DNA of 64,000 nucleotides from Lachnospiraceae bacterium (GTDB lineage: Bacteria > Bacillota > Clostridia > Lachnospirales > Lachnospiraceae): contig JAFZQU010000010.1 in NCBI GenBank assembly GCA_017620255.1, forward strand, positions 1 to 64,000, given 5' to 3'. Under the pieces are notes generated by a model. That model did not search any database. It was not told the DNA's origin and saw only the letters and a list, made by a program, of their open reading frames with translations. Positions 1 to 7,713 of the stretch are shown here, in pieces (position 1 is the first letter of the stretch; each line of letters begins with the position of its first letter). The position numbers and the translations under genes were made by a program.

Positions 1-117
1 AAGGTCGGGCTGACTTATGCATGTCTGAATCTAAAGAAGCTAGCGAAGATGCTTCAAAGAAAGGGGATAATAGGGCCTCTATTTGACCGATCATCCGGTT
101 GTCTAATGGCAGCATAA
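1..117 (+). pseudogene. C-terminal tail of an IS1182-like transposase (cut by window edge)
   Basis: Frame 1 is open from the first base to the TAA at 115-117 and encodes 38 residues. The stretch GLTYACLNLKKLAKML resembles the C-terminal 'L..AC.NLKKLA' ending of DDE transposases of the IS1182 type. Only this end is visible, so I cannot tell whether the gene upstream is intact or a remnant; the feature is typed as pseudogene only because it is partial here. The neighbour downstream is malQ, with a terminator in between. No terminal inverted repeat could be assigned with confidence. Confidence 0.6.
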
Positions 118-187
118 TGAAAAACCTTTCAAAACGGAAAAACGGGAGCGGAACTCGAAGTTCCACTCCCGCTTTGTCTACAGTCTG

Positions 188-213
188 AAGACTCCCTGAA
201 AAGGGAGTCTTTT
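188..213 (+). terminator. Rho-independent terminator after the transposase tail
   Basis: A perfect 10-bp stem (188-197 pairs with 202-211) closed by a GAAA tetraloop and running into TTTT. A second, weaker inverted repeat lies just upstream at about 145-173. It separates the transposase tail from malQ. Confidence 0.8.
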
Positions 214-226
214 CTGTTATCTGTCG

Positions 227-255
227 TTGCCAAATCCGGCAGACTGCGATATAGT
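227..255 (+). promoter_or_regulatory. Promoter of malQ
   Basis: TTGCCA at 227-232 and TATAGT at 250-255 with a 17-bp spacer. The expected start of transcription near 262 leaves a leader of about 40 nt before the malQ ATG at 302. Confidence 0.6.
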
Positions 256-266
256 AAAATCAGACA

Positions 267-282
267 CCGGAAACGATACCGG
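267..282 (+). promoter_or_regulatory. Possible LacI-family operator
   Basis: A 16-bp dyad CCGG-N8-CCGG whose inner part is partly symmetric and whose centre (274-275) is CG, as is usual for LacI-family operators. It lies a few bases downstream of the predicted malQ start of transcription, where a bound repressor would block elongation. The LacI-family gene at 1785 is the obvious candidate ligand-responsive partner. This is inference. Confidence 0.4.
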
Positions 283-301
283 AACGAAGGGAGCAAAGCA
301 A

Positions 302-1783
302 ATGAGAAAAAGCGGAATTCTGTTACCGATCGCCGGATTGCCGGCAAAGTACGGCATCGGCACATTTGGAAAAGAAGCTTACCGGTTTGTGGATCAGCTG
401 AAAGAAGCCGGCCAGACCTATTGGCAGATCCTGCCGCTTGGCGCAACGGGATACGGGGATTCACCCTATCAGTCCTTCTCGACATTTGCAGGCAATCCGT
501 ACTACATCGATCTGGAGATGCTGGTCGAGGAGGGACTGCTGAAGGAGGAAGACATTGAACCCTTCGATTTTGGGGACAATGAGCATTACATCGACTATGA
601 AAAGATCTACAAGAGCCGTTTTAAAGTGCTCAGGATGGCTTATGAGAACTGCAATCTCGAATACAACGGATCTTTCTGGGAATTTGTGGGAGACAACAAG
701 TTTTGGCTGGAAGACTATGCACTGTTCATGGCTGTCAAGAACGCGTTTGACGGCAAGAGTTTTGCGGAGTGGGATGATGATATCAGGCTTCGTAAACCGG
801 AAGCCATGCAGCACTATAAAAACCTGTATGCGGATGAGATCAATTTCTACAGGTTCCAGCAGTTCTTCTTTATGAAACAGTGGAAGAAACTGAAGCAGTA
901 TGCCAATGAAAACGGCATAGAGATCATCGGGGACATCCCGATCTATGTGGCTTTCGATTCGGCTGACACCTGGTCCGATCCGAAACTCTTCCAGGTGGAT
1001 GAGAACTGTATGCCGGTCGCGGTCGCAGGCTGTCCGCCCGATGCCTTTTCAGATCTCGGTCAGCTTTGGGGGAACCCGCTGTACGATTGGGAATATCACG
1101 CCAAAACCGGATATGAGTGGTGGACCAAGCGGATGTTCCACTGCAGGAAACTCTATGACGTGGTTCGCGTCGATCATTTCCGCGGCTTTGATTCCTACTA
1201 TGCGATCCCGTTCGGAAAAGAGGACGCAAAAGAAGGCGTTTGGGAGAAAGGACCGGGCATGGATCTTTTCGATACGCTGCGCAGAGTGCTTGGCGAGACG
1301 AAGATCATTGCAGAAGATCTTGGTTTCCTGACCCCGTCTGTTCTGGAACTGGTAAGACAGAGCGGCTTCCCGGGCATGAAAGTCCTGCAGTTTGCGTTTG
1401 ATCCGAGAGAACCGAATGACTATCTGCCGCACAATTATCAGAATAACTGTGTGGTCTATACGGGAACCCACGACAATGATACGCTGCTTGGCTGGCTAAA
1501 GGAACTGCCGGAAGAAGACAGGGAATATGCCAAAGAATACATGGGTATTTCTTCCGACCGGGATGAAGAGATCGCGGAAGGCGTGATCCGCCTTGCAATG
1601 GGCTCCGTTGCAAAGGTCTGCATTGTGCCGATACAGGATTATCTTGGCAAAGACGGAAGCGCAAGGACCAATAAACCGGCGACACTGGGAGATAACTGGA
1701 AGTGGAGGATGTCAGCCGATGATCTGACGGACGAGGTCGTTAAGAAGATCCACAGGATGACATGGATGTACAGCAGGTTATAA
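302..1783 (+). CDS. malQ: 4-alpha-glucanotransferase (amylomaltase, GH77)
   Basis: Transfers alpha-1,4-glucan segments between maltodextrins and releases glucose; cytosolic maltodextrin/glycogen use. The 493-residue product has the GH77 catalytic set: nucleophile Asp291 in RVDHFRGF, acid/base Glu338 in IAEDLG and Asp391 in GTHDND, with spacings like those of E. coli MalQ. Start chosen at 302, where the conserved KSGILLPI..LP..YGIGTFG begins and a GAAGGGA ribosome site lies upstream. An upstream in-frame ATG-like extension (from 227) overlaps the predicted promoter and is rejected. It is followed after 1 nt by a LacI-family gene, probably its regulator in the same transcript. Confidence 0.95.
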   Translation: MRKSGILLPIAGLPAKYGIGTFGKEAYRFVDQLKEAGQTYWQILPLGATGYGDSPYQSFSTFAGNPYYIDLEMLVEEGLLKEEDIEPFDFGDNEHYIDYEKIYKSRFKVLRMAYENCNLEYNGSFWEFVGDNKFWLEDYALFMAVKNAFDGKSFAEWDDDIRLRKPEAMQHYKNLYADEINFYRFQQFFFMKQWKKLKQYANENGIEIIGDIPIYVAFDSADTWSDPKLFQVDENCMPVAVAGCPPDAFSDLGQLWGNPLYDWEYHAKTGYEWWTKRMFHCRKLYDVVRVDHFRGFDSYYAIPFGKEDAKEGVWEKGPGMDLFDTLRRVLGETKIIAEDLGFLTPSVLELVRQSGFPGMKVLQFAFDPREPNDYLPHNYQNNCVVYTGTHDNDTLLGWLKELPEEDREYAKEYMGISSDRDEEIAEGVIRLAMGSVAKVCIVPIQDYLGKDGSARTNKPATLGDNWKWRMSADDLTDEVVKKIHRMTWMYSRL

Positions 1784-1784
1784 G

Positions 1785-2813
1785 ATGCAGACCATCACGA
1801 TCAAGGACATTGCAAAAATATGCGGCGTCGGCGTCTCGACTGTTTCGCGCGCCTTAAATGACCATCCGGACATCAATGCAGCGACCAAAGAGAAGATCCT
1901 GCAGACGGTTGCCGAATACCATTTTGTGCCGAACAATTCCGCAAGAAATATCCGGATCACAGACTCGAAGACGATCGCGGTCCTGGTGAAAGGGATCTCC
2001 AATCCTTTCTTTATGAAGATGATCAGGATCATGGAAAACGAGATCTGCATGAAGGGATATTCCATGACCCTGCATCACGTGGACAACGATACGGACGAGA
2101 CTGCGGTCGCCATGGAACTGATCACGGAGAAACGCTTAAGGGGGATCATTTTCCTCGGAGGACACTTTAACCATACGGTCGAAAGGCTGGATGCGATCCC
2201 TGTACCGTTTGTACTCTCGACGATCGCGGTGCCGGAAGAACTTCCCAAACGGTATTCGTTTGTTTCCGTCAATGATGTGGAAGAGAGCTATAAACTGGTA
2301 GAATACCTGCTCCGTCTCGGGCATACGAGGATCGCCATGATCACAGCGGGGGAAACGGACGAGAGTATCGGCAAGCTCCGCAAGACGGGATATCTGAAAG
2401 CGCTACGGGACCACGGGATCGACCCGGATCCGGCCCTGATCTATGAAATGGATCCTGCATACGATCCGTATACGATGGAAAACGGATATGCGGTCATGCA
2501 GAAGATCCTTGCCGCCGGGCATGATTTTACAGCCGTATATGCCATTTCAGACACGCTGGCCGTGGGTGCTGCCAAAGCGCTTTCGGAAGCCGGATACAGG
2601 ATCCCTGCAGATGTGTCTCTGGCAGGTTTTGACGGGATCGATCTGGCACAGTATTACATACCGAGCATCACAACGGTCAGACAGCCTTTTGAAGAGATGG
2701 CGCAGATGACGGTTTCGGCCCTGTTTCAAGAAATGGAACAGACGGGAAAGTTTACACGGAAACTGTTCGCGGGAACCCTGATCGAAGGCGGTTCGTGCGC
2801 ACCTCTTTCCTAG
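1785..2813 (+). CDS. LacI/GalR-family transcriptional regulator
   Basis: A 342-residue protein with an N-terminal LacI helix-turn-helix (residues about 3-50, TIKDIAKICGVGVSTVSRAL) and a periplasmic-binding-like sensor core, ending with the typical T..RQPF..M hinge. It starts one base after the malQ stop, so it is almost certainly cotranscribed. By context it senses a maltodextrin-type or related sugar signal and may bind the CG-centred dyad at 267-282. The effector cannot be read from the sequence. Confidence 0.9.
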   Translation: MQTITIKDIAKICGVGVSTVSRALNDHPDINAATKEKILQTVAEYHFVPNNSARNIRITDSKTIAVLVKGISNPFFMKMIRIMENEICMKGYSMTLHHVDNDTDETAVAMELITEKRLRGIIFLGGHFNHTVERLDAIPVPFVLSTIAVPEELPKRYSFVSVNDVEESYKLVEYLLRLGHTRIAMITAGETDESIGKLRKTGYLKALRDHGIDPDPALIYEMDPAYDPYTMENGYAVMQKILAAGHDFTAVYAISDTLAVGAAKALSEAGYRIPADVSLAGFDGIDLAQYYIPSITTVRQPFEEMAQMTVSALFQEMEQTGKFTRKLFAGTLIEGGSCAPLS

Positions 2814-2819
2814 CCCTGA

Positions 2820-2845
2820 CAAACGGTTTGGGACTGTACCGTTTG
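2820..2845. repeat. 8-bp perfect dyad upstream of the 2954 gene
   Basis: CAAACGGT at 2820-2827 and ACCGTTTG at 2838-2845, 10-nt loop. There is no T-run behind it, so it is a poor terminator. It covers the region where a -35 element of the promoter at 2855-2863 would lie, so an operator is possible. Confidence 0.45.
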
Positions 2846-2854
2846 ATGCGGTTG

Positions 2855-2863
2855 TGCTATAAT
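2855..2863 (+). promoter_or_regulatory. Extended -10 promoter for the FliD-C-like gene
   Basis: TGC followed by TATAAT (2858-2863) with no good -35 box. The leader of about 85 nt contains a small hairpin (TGCCGAT/ATCGGCA, about 2880-2908) before the AAAGGAG ribosome site. Confidence 0.6.
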
Positions 2864-2953
2864 ATTCTCACATGATCCTGCCGATATATATAATGACGAA
2901 TCGGCATACGATATTTGCAGAAGGAACTGCGCATATAAGAAAGGAGTCTGTTT

Positions 2954-3613
2954 ATGTCTTCGATCAATAATGATTACACGTCCATGTTTGACAGTCTGTA
3001 TGGTACGTCTTCTTCCCAGAATACTTCGAACATGAATTTTCTCGGTGACTGGGCCAGCTTAAAGAACGGCAGTATGGCGAAGCTGACCAAGGCTTATTAT
3101 GCCAAGAATTCCGATGCGGCTGAGGGCGCATCCAAAGATGCATCTGCCATCAAGGAATCCATCAAAGCCAACAACCGGATGAAGAGCGATGCGGAAGACC
3201 TGAAGAAAAGCCTTTCAGGCGTAAAGAACGTGGATGACTTAAAGAAATTTGTTGAGAAATACAATGCGATGATCTCATCCGGTGCGGAATCGGATAACAG
3301 AGGCGTTCTGCGTAACACCCTGTCGATGACGCAGATGGTTGAAAAGCACAGCAATTCGCTTGCGGATCTGGGGATCACGATCGGTGAGGACAACAAGCTC
3401 TCTCTCAATGAAAGTATTGCGGAGAAAGCGGATAAGAGCGTATACAAGGCATTGTTTGACGGCGTCGGCTCTCTCGGTGACATGATCGCCGGCAAGGCGT
3501 CCGGGATCGTTAACAGCGTGAACGCGGAAAATAACAAGCTGAGCAACTATACACAGGGCGGAACATTTGCGAATGCCGGTGCTGTCGGAAACATCTACGA
3601 CGGGTCCTACTGA
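2954..3613 (+). CDS. Uncharacterised protein resembling the FliD C-terminal region
   Basis: A 219-residue protein without signal peptide or membrane segment. A Ser/Asn-rich N-terminus is followed by a helical, probably coiled-coil core (about 60-120). Residues about 100-180 resemble the C-terminal part of flagellar cap proteins: a 'VEKYNAMI' segment, then 'LADLGITIGEDNKLSLNE' and an 'ALFDGVGSLGDMI' segment. The N-terminal FliD domain is missing and there are no flagellar neighbours. It has its own promoter, strong ribosome site (AAAGGAG) and is monocistronic. It may be an accessory flagellar or surface-filament protein; function unknown. Confidence 0.7.
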   Translation: MSSINNDYTSMFDSLYGTSSSQNTSNMNFLGDWASLKNGSMAKLTKAYYAKNSDAAEGASKDASAIKESIKANNRMKSDAEDLKKSLSGVKNVDDLKKFVEKYNAMISSGAESDNRGVLRNTLSMTQMVEKHSNSLADLGITIGEDNKLSLNESIAEKADKSVYKALFDGVGSLGDMIAGKASGIVNSVNAENNKLSNYTQGGTFANAGAVGNIYDGSY

Positions 3614-3618
3614 CCCTG

Positions 3619-3647
3619 TTGACAAATCTGCCAAAACCGTGTAGAAT
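3619..3647 (+). promoter_or_regulatory. Consensus promoter of tRNA-Leu
   Basis: TTGACA at 3619-3624, 17-bp spacer, TAGAAT at 3642-3647. The tRNA begins about 45 nt after the expected start of transcription. Confidence 0.8.
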
Positions 3648-3698
3648 GTCCGTGTTGTGCATTCATCGTAGATCGTATGGTGATTTGCGATAGAACAT

Positions 3699-3782
3699 GC
3701 AGGAATGGCGGAATTGGCAGACGCGCACGGTTCAGGTCCGTGTGGTAGCAATACCATGAGAGTTCAAGTCTCTTTTCCTGCA
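3699..3782 (+). tRNA. tRNA-Leu (anticodon CAG)
   Basis: The acceptor stem GCAGGAA pairs with TTCCTGC (3775-3781). The anticodon arm is CACGG / loop TTCAGGT / CCGTG, giving anticodon CAG, and a long class-II variable arm (TGGTAGCAATACCA) precedes the T arm. The discriminator base is A and the 3' CCA is not encoded, so it must be added by the CCA enzyme. It reads CTG codons. Confidence 0.95.
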
Positions 3783-3793
3783 TAACGACAGAA

Positions 3794-3827
3794 ACAGAGG
3801 AAGCGTGTCTGCGTCCTCTGTTTTTTT
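3794..3827 (+). terminator. Rho-independent terminator of tRNA-Leu
   Basis: ACAGAGGA (3794-3801) pairs with TCCTCTGT (3814-3821), followed by seven T residues. Confidence 0.85.
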
Positions 3828-3840
3828 ATGAAATGAAGGA

Positions 3841-6057
3841 ATGATGAAGATCAAACGTTTTTTTCAAAATATATTCCATAAGATAAAAGACAGCGTGAAG
3901 ACTGTGGCGGATATGCTTGCAGAAGGCAGGAGGGGGGCGGAGATCATCCTGTTGCTGTTTGGCCTGCTGCTATCCTGTGGCGTATTGCAGAGCATGTATG
4001 CGTTTCTGCCGGTATATGTGTTTGTTCCGCTTGCCATCTTGCTTGCAGGCACTGTACCGTTTGTCTTTTTTGCGGTTTTCTGGCTTGTGTTTGGGACAAG
4101 GCAACTCGTCCGCGCTTATTTCCTGACGGATCTGATCTTTATGACCGCTTTCGGTGTGATCGGCTGTCAGGGAAACTACATCCTGTTTGTGATCCTGTTT
4201 ACAGCCGCGACCGTCCTGGCGCTGGATCTTCTCGGCAGATGTATCTGCCTGCTTTTTAAAAAGAACAGATCAAAGACAATGATCGTTGCAGGCGCCGTTT
4301 CGTTCCTTGTTCTGACCGCTGCGGCTGTGTTCCTGTCTGCCGACGGGTTTGCAAGAGGAAACACGGCAAAATACGCCGATATGCAGAAAACGGAAGCGTC
4401 TGCCCCGGCCGGGTTTGCACAGTCTGTGGAAAAGGGCGGACTTTCCTTTCAGACACTGACATACGGTATCGGGGACACGTTTATGCAGCAGTCTGACGTA
4501 TTTGATCTTTCGGACTTTGCCAAACGCAGATTTCCGGAATCCCTGTTGTACAAACTGCGGTTTGATTATGAAATGGATGCAGTGCCCCTGTCCGGGACGA
4601 TCTGGTATCCGGAAGATAAAAAGAACTGCCCCGTACTGTTCATGATCCACGGGAATCATGATGTGGAAGAGGATTCCTATCTCGGTTATGCGTATCTTGG
4701 GGAATATCTTGCCGGGCACGGCTATGTTGTCGTTTCCGTGGATGAGAACGCCTGCAACGGGCTTACGGATGAAAACGACGCAAGAGCGGTCCTGCTGCTT
4801 GAGAACATCCGGCAGGTACTTGCATGGAACGCGGAGAAAACGAACCCGCTTTACGGCAGGATCGATGCAGGCAAAATCGCACTCGGAGGTCATTCGAGAG
4901 GCGGAGAAGCCATCTGCCATGCGGCTCTGTTTAACCGGTACAGGCATTATCCGGACAACGCGAATATCCCGTTTGATTATGATTTTCCGATCACGTCCCT
5001 GATCGCTGTGGCGCCGGTCTGCGACCAGTATCTGCCGGCTGATAAGACGGTGGAACTGCAGGATGTGAATTATCTGCTCATTCACGGCCTGAACGACCAG
5101 GATGTCAGTCAGGTCATGGGAGAGAAGCAGTATAACAACGTGCGCTTTTCGGGAACAGGCACTTTCCTGAAAGCAGCCGTCTGCATAAACGGCGCCAATC
5201 ACGGCCAGTTCAATTCACTCTGGGGACGCTACGACTGTCCGGAACCGACCTGCAGGATGCTGGATGTACATGAACTGATCCCGGAACGGGAACAGCAGAG
5301 ACTGCTCTGCATCCTGATGAAGACATTCATGGATGTGACACTGCTGCAGGATGATACATACCTTTCCCTGTTTTCCGGAATAGAAGATTACAGAGCGGAA
5401 TTGCCGCAGACGGCATACCAGCAAATGTATCAGGACAATACATTTGAAACCTGGGCGGATTTTGACACACAGGAAGATATCGGATACCCGGCCGGGAGCG
5501 ATTGCACGATCGAGGTCACAGGCAGCAGCGCCTGGGCGGAGAAACGCCGCAAGGTAAGCAGCGATGGCGACGGAGCAAATTATGCGCTGGCTTTTCGCTG
5601 GGGTGACGATCAGGATAAGGATAATGATAAGGACGGAGAGGATGATAAGGCAGAACAGGCGCAGCCCATATCCGTGCTCATTCGCACCGGGGACATGGAT
5701 CTTCGCGACTCCGCATTTTCGGCGGACATTACCGATATGCGCACAAAAGATACAGAAGATGCCAACCCGATTTCATATACCGTGATCTTTACGGATCGAA
5801 ACGGCGCAGTGGTGAAGGCGGAAGAACCGCGGGAAGTGTTGCCTTCGATCGGCGTGCAGCTGTATAAGCAGGAAGCGCTCCTTCGTAAGTATACATATAA
5901 GCATCAGTTTACTACGGTCAGGGTGTCGCCTGAAGAGATCGCAGGGGATCAGACTTTTGATGCAGGACATATCACGCAGATAGAACTGCGTTTTTCAGAC
6001 CCTGCGGGGGATATGGAGATCGATAACATCGGAAAATGCCGTTATGAAAGGAGATAA
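3841..6057 (+). CDS. Membrane-anchored alpha/beta-hydrolase
   Basis: A 738-residue protein with about five hydrophobic segments in residues 30-175, then an extracytoplasmic region. Residues about 240-460 form an alpha/beta-hydrolase fold: 'LFMIHGNHD' oxyanion strand, nucleophile Ser352 in GHSRGGE, a likely acid in 'HGLNDQDV', and His454 in NGANHGQF. The remaining 270 residues look like beta-rich accessory domains with an acidic loop (DNDKDGEDDK). A lipase, acyl- or cutinase-like esterase is plausible, substrate unknown. Start ATG at 3841 (an ATG at 3844 is equivalent) follows AAGGA. Its stop is 4 nt before the beta-helix lipoprotein, so the two are probably made together and act at the cell surface. 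Confidence 0.8.
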   Translation: MMKIKRFFQNIFHKIKDSVKTVADMLAEGRRGAEIILLLFGLLLSCGVLQSMYAFLPVYVFVPLAILLAGTVPFVFFAVFWLVFGTRQLVRAYFLTDLIFMTAFGVIGCQGNYILFVILFTAATVLALDLLGRCICLLFKKNRSKTMIVAGAVSFLVLTAAAVFLSADGFARGNTAKYADMQKTEASAPAGFAQSVEKGGLSFQTLTYGIGDTFMQQSDVFDLSDFAKRRFPESLLYKLRFDYEMDAVPLSGTIWYPEDKKNCPVLFMIHGNHDVEEDSYLGYAYLGEYLAGHGYVVVSVDENACNGLTDENDARAVLLLENIRQVLAWNAEKTNPLYGRIDAGKIALGGHSRGGEAICHAALFNRYRHYPDNANIPFDYDFPITSLIAVAPVCDQYLPADKTVELQDVNYLLIHGLNDQDVSQVMGEKQYNNVRFSGTGTFLKAAVCINGANHGQFNSLWGRYDCPEPTCRMLDVHELIPEREQQRLLCILMKTFMDVTLLQDDTYLSLFSGIEDYRAELPQTAYQQMYQDNTFETWADFDTQEDIGYPAGSDCTIEVTGSSAWAEKRRKVSSDGDGANYALAFRWGDDQDKDNDKDGEDDKAEQAQPISVLIRTGDMDLRDSAFSADITDMRTKDTEDANPISYTVIFTDRNGAVVKAEEPREVLPSIGVQLYKQEALLRKYTYKHQFTTVRVSPEEIAGDQTFDAGHITQIELRFSDPAGDMEIDNIGKCRYERR

Positions 6058-6061
6058 GAAA

Positions 6062-7525
6062 ATGAAGAAACAGATGGTAACAGCCATGGCACTGCTGCTC
6101 TGCGTTACGTTGACGGGATGCGGCATCATTCCCGGTTTTCTGCGGAAACACAAAGACGACGAACCGGATAAACCGCAGACGACGGAACAGCCGGCACAGG
6201 ATACGGACGAAGAGGATATAGAGGAACCGGAGGCACCTGCCGCAACGGATGAAGCAGCACAGGCGGGTGACCGGATCGGGCATAAAGAACTGATCGGCAA
6301 CTGGCAGCTCGTCTGCGAAACGGATTATTCCGCAGTACCCGGTATTCCGCTTGAACGGATGGATTCTTATTTCTATATGGCCGAAGAGATAGGGCATATG
6401 GAACTGTATATTTATGAAGATAATGGGGCTCTGTTTGCAGATTATGATCTTGGCAAGTATGAGATGGTCGGCACCGGTTATCATCTCCCGGTTGAGATCG
6501 TAAACGAGGCGCTTTATGAAGGATCCGCCAATCAGGAATGGGTGGCAAAGATCGTCAATCCGCGCACGAAGGAAGATGTTTGCCGTCTGACTCTGGAAGA
6601 GGACAATAAGCTGGTCGAGTTTGAAAGTTATGAATACGGCGAGGGAGAAGACGCATGGCACAGCGTCACGATCAGCACATTCCTGCGGGAAGGCTCTAAG
6701 GAAATGGAGCATAAGGATGATCTGCGCTACAACGAGACGATCACGGTCAGCAACGTGATGGAACTGCTGCAGGCGATCGGCGACGGGAAAAAGATCATTC
6801 TCAAAGAAGGCGTATATGACATCAGCCGTACAGACAAGAGTCTGAGAAATTCTAAAGTGGTCATAAACAACGGCTGGGACAGTGAGAGCGACACCGTGGT
6901 AAGCGTAAGCATCAAAGACGTTGAAAACCTCTGCCTGAAGGCGGAAGAAGGTGCCAAGGTGGAGATCTGCGTAACGGATCCGTATGTGCCGGTCATGACA
7001 TTTAACGGTTGCAGAAATGTCATTCTTGACGGGATCACGGCCGGACATCATGTGGAACCGGGTACCTGTGGCGGCAGTGTCATACAGCTGCAGGACGGCT
7101 ACAATTATCATATCAGCAACTGCCATCTGTACGGGTGCGGGACCTACGGGATCGAAGCCATGAACACTTCGGATATCCATGTGGATCAGACCGAGATCTA
7201 TGAATGCACCTACGGGATCGTGGACCTGGCAAATGTTTACAACGCTTCCTTTACGAACTGTACGATGCATGACAACAAAGACATGAGCATGATCAGTCTT
7301 TCCCAGTGCAGTGATGTTGTGTTCACGGATTGTGCCTTCCGCGATAACTTTGTGGATTCACAGAATTACTTCTCGGTCAGATTTGTACAGGCAAATGAAA
7401 GCTACGGAACCGCGCTGCATCATTGCACGTTTACGGGCAATACATACGGGCGCTTCCATGAAGGGGATGTCGAGATCGACAACTGTTCCTTCAAGGACAC
7501 GATCACCGGAGACAAAGCCGGCTGA
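6062..7525 (+). CDS. Lipoprotein with right-handed parallel beta-helix
   Basis: A 487-residue lipoprotein: signal peptide with lipobox LTGC (Cys20), an acidic Pro-rich linker (about residues 25-75), a first beta domain, and from about 225 a right-handed beta-helix with repeated 'NGCRNVILDGI', 'SNCHLYGCG', 'TNCTMHDN' rungs as in NosD/pectate-lyase-like folds. Such helices often bind or cleave polysaccharide. The start at 6062 follows GAAAGGAGATAAGAAA; an in-frame ATG at 6044 lies before this site and is rejected. It pairs with the membrane hydrolase upstream. The catalytic residues, if any, cannot be assigned. Confidence 0.8.
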   Translation: MKKQMVTAMALLLCVTLTGCGIIPGFLRKHKDDEPDKPQTTEQPAQDTDEEDIEEPEAPAATDEAAQAGDRIGHKELIGNWQLVCETDYSAVPGIPLERMDSYFYMAEEIGHMELYIYEDNGALFADYDLGKYEMVGTGYHLPVEIVNEALYEGSANQEWVAKIVNPRTKEDVCRLTLEEDNKLVEFESYEYGEGEDAWHSVTISTFLREGSKEMEHKDDLRYNETITVSNVMELLQAIGDGKKIILKEGVYDISRTDKSLRNSKVVINNGWDSESDTVVSVSIKDVENLCLKAEEGAKVEICVTDPYVPVMTFNGCRNVILDGITAGHHVEPGTCGGSVIQLQDGYNYHISNCHLYGCGTYGIEAMNTSDIHVDQTEIYECTYGIVDLANVYNASFTNCTMHDNKDMSMISLSQCSDVVFTDCAFRDNFVDSQNYFSVRFVQANESYGTALHHCTFTGNTYGRFHEGDVEIDNCSFKDTITGDKAG

Positions 7526-7567
7526 ACGTATAAACAATTAAATACATATTTCTTCTCTCCGCGACCG

Positions 7568-7644
7568 GACAAATGTCAAGATACAACTTGCCATAACTTG
7601 ACAAAAGCAGACAAAATATCACAACATATAACTTGACAAATGTC
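7568..7644. repeat. Direct repeats upstream of the glmM fusion gene
   Basis: GACAAATGTC occurs at 7568-7577 and 7635-7644 (each a GACA/TGTC dyad), and ATAACTTGACAAA occurs at 7593-7605 and 7628-7640. AACTTG is present three times. The right-hand copies contain the -35 box of the promoter at 7633. The arrangement suggests multiple binding sites for a regulator, or decayed duplicated promoters. Confidence 0.6.
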
Positions 7645-7660
7645 ATGATACAGGTAAAAT
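7633..7660 (+). promoter_or_regulatory. Promoter of the amino-sugar cluster
   Basis: TTGACA at 7633-7638, 16-bp spacer, TAAAAT at 7655-7660. The -10 box lies in the left arm of the inverted repeat 7654-7697 and the -35 box lies in one of the direct repeats. Confidence 0.7.
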
Positions 7661-7697
7661 CATAAGTGTAGGCCGTGGCGTAGGCTTATGATTTTAC
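7654..7697. repeat. 13-bp perfect inverted repeat over the glmM promoter
   Basis: GTAAAATCATAAG (7654-7666) and CTTATGATTTTAC (7685-7697), 18-bp loop. The left arm contains the -10 box and the right arm ends 4 bp before the ribosome site. Because transcription should start near 7667, the left arm would not be in the main mRNA, which favours a DNA-level operator over an RNA hairpin. Confidence 0.7.
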
Positions 7698-7713
7698 GGA
7701 AAAGGAGATCATC

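Noticed and set aside
145-173. Inverted repeat as terminal repeat of the IS element
   Set aside because: It could equally be a transcription hairpin; without the left end of the element it cannot be assigned.
5972-7270. A 432-codon minus-strand open frame opposite the beta-helix lipoprotein
   Set aside because: No ribosome site or recognisable domain and complete overlap with a convincing lipoprotein gene.
7568-7644. BlaI/MecI- or CopY-type operators
   Set aside because: The GACA/TGTC dyads resemble such sites slightly, but no regulator of that family is in the window and the core differs from TACA/TGTA.
7654-7697. Invertible promoter segment
   Set aside because: Only 18 bp lie between the arms, too short for usual site-specific inversion, and no recombinase is nearby.
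7526-7713. glmS-type ribozyme or riboswitch upstream of glmM
   Set aside because: Leader after the predicted start is only about 45 nt and none of the conserved ribozyme core is present.
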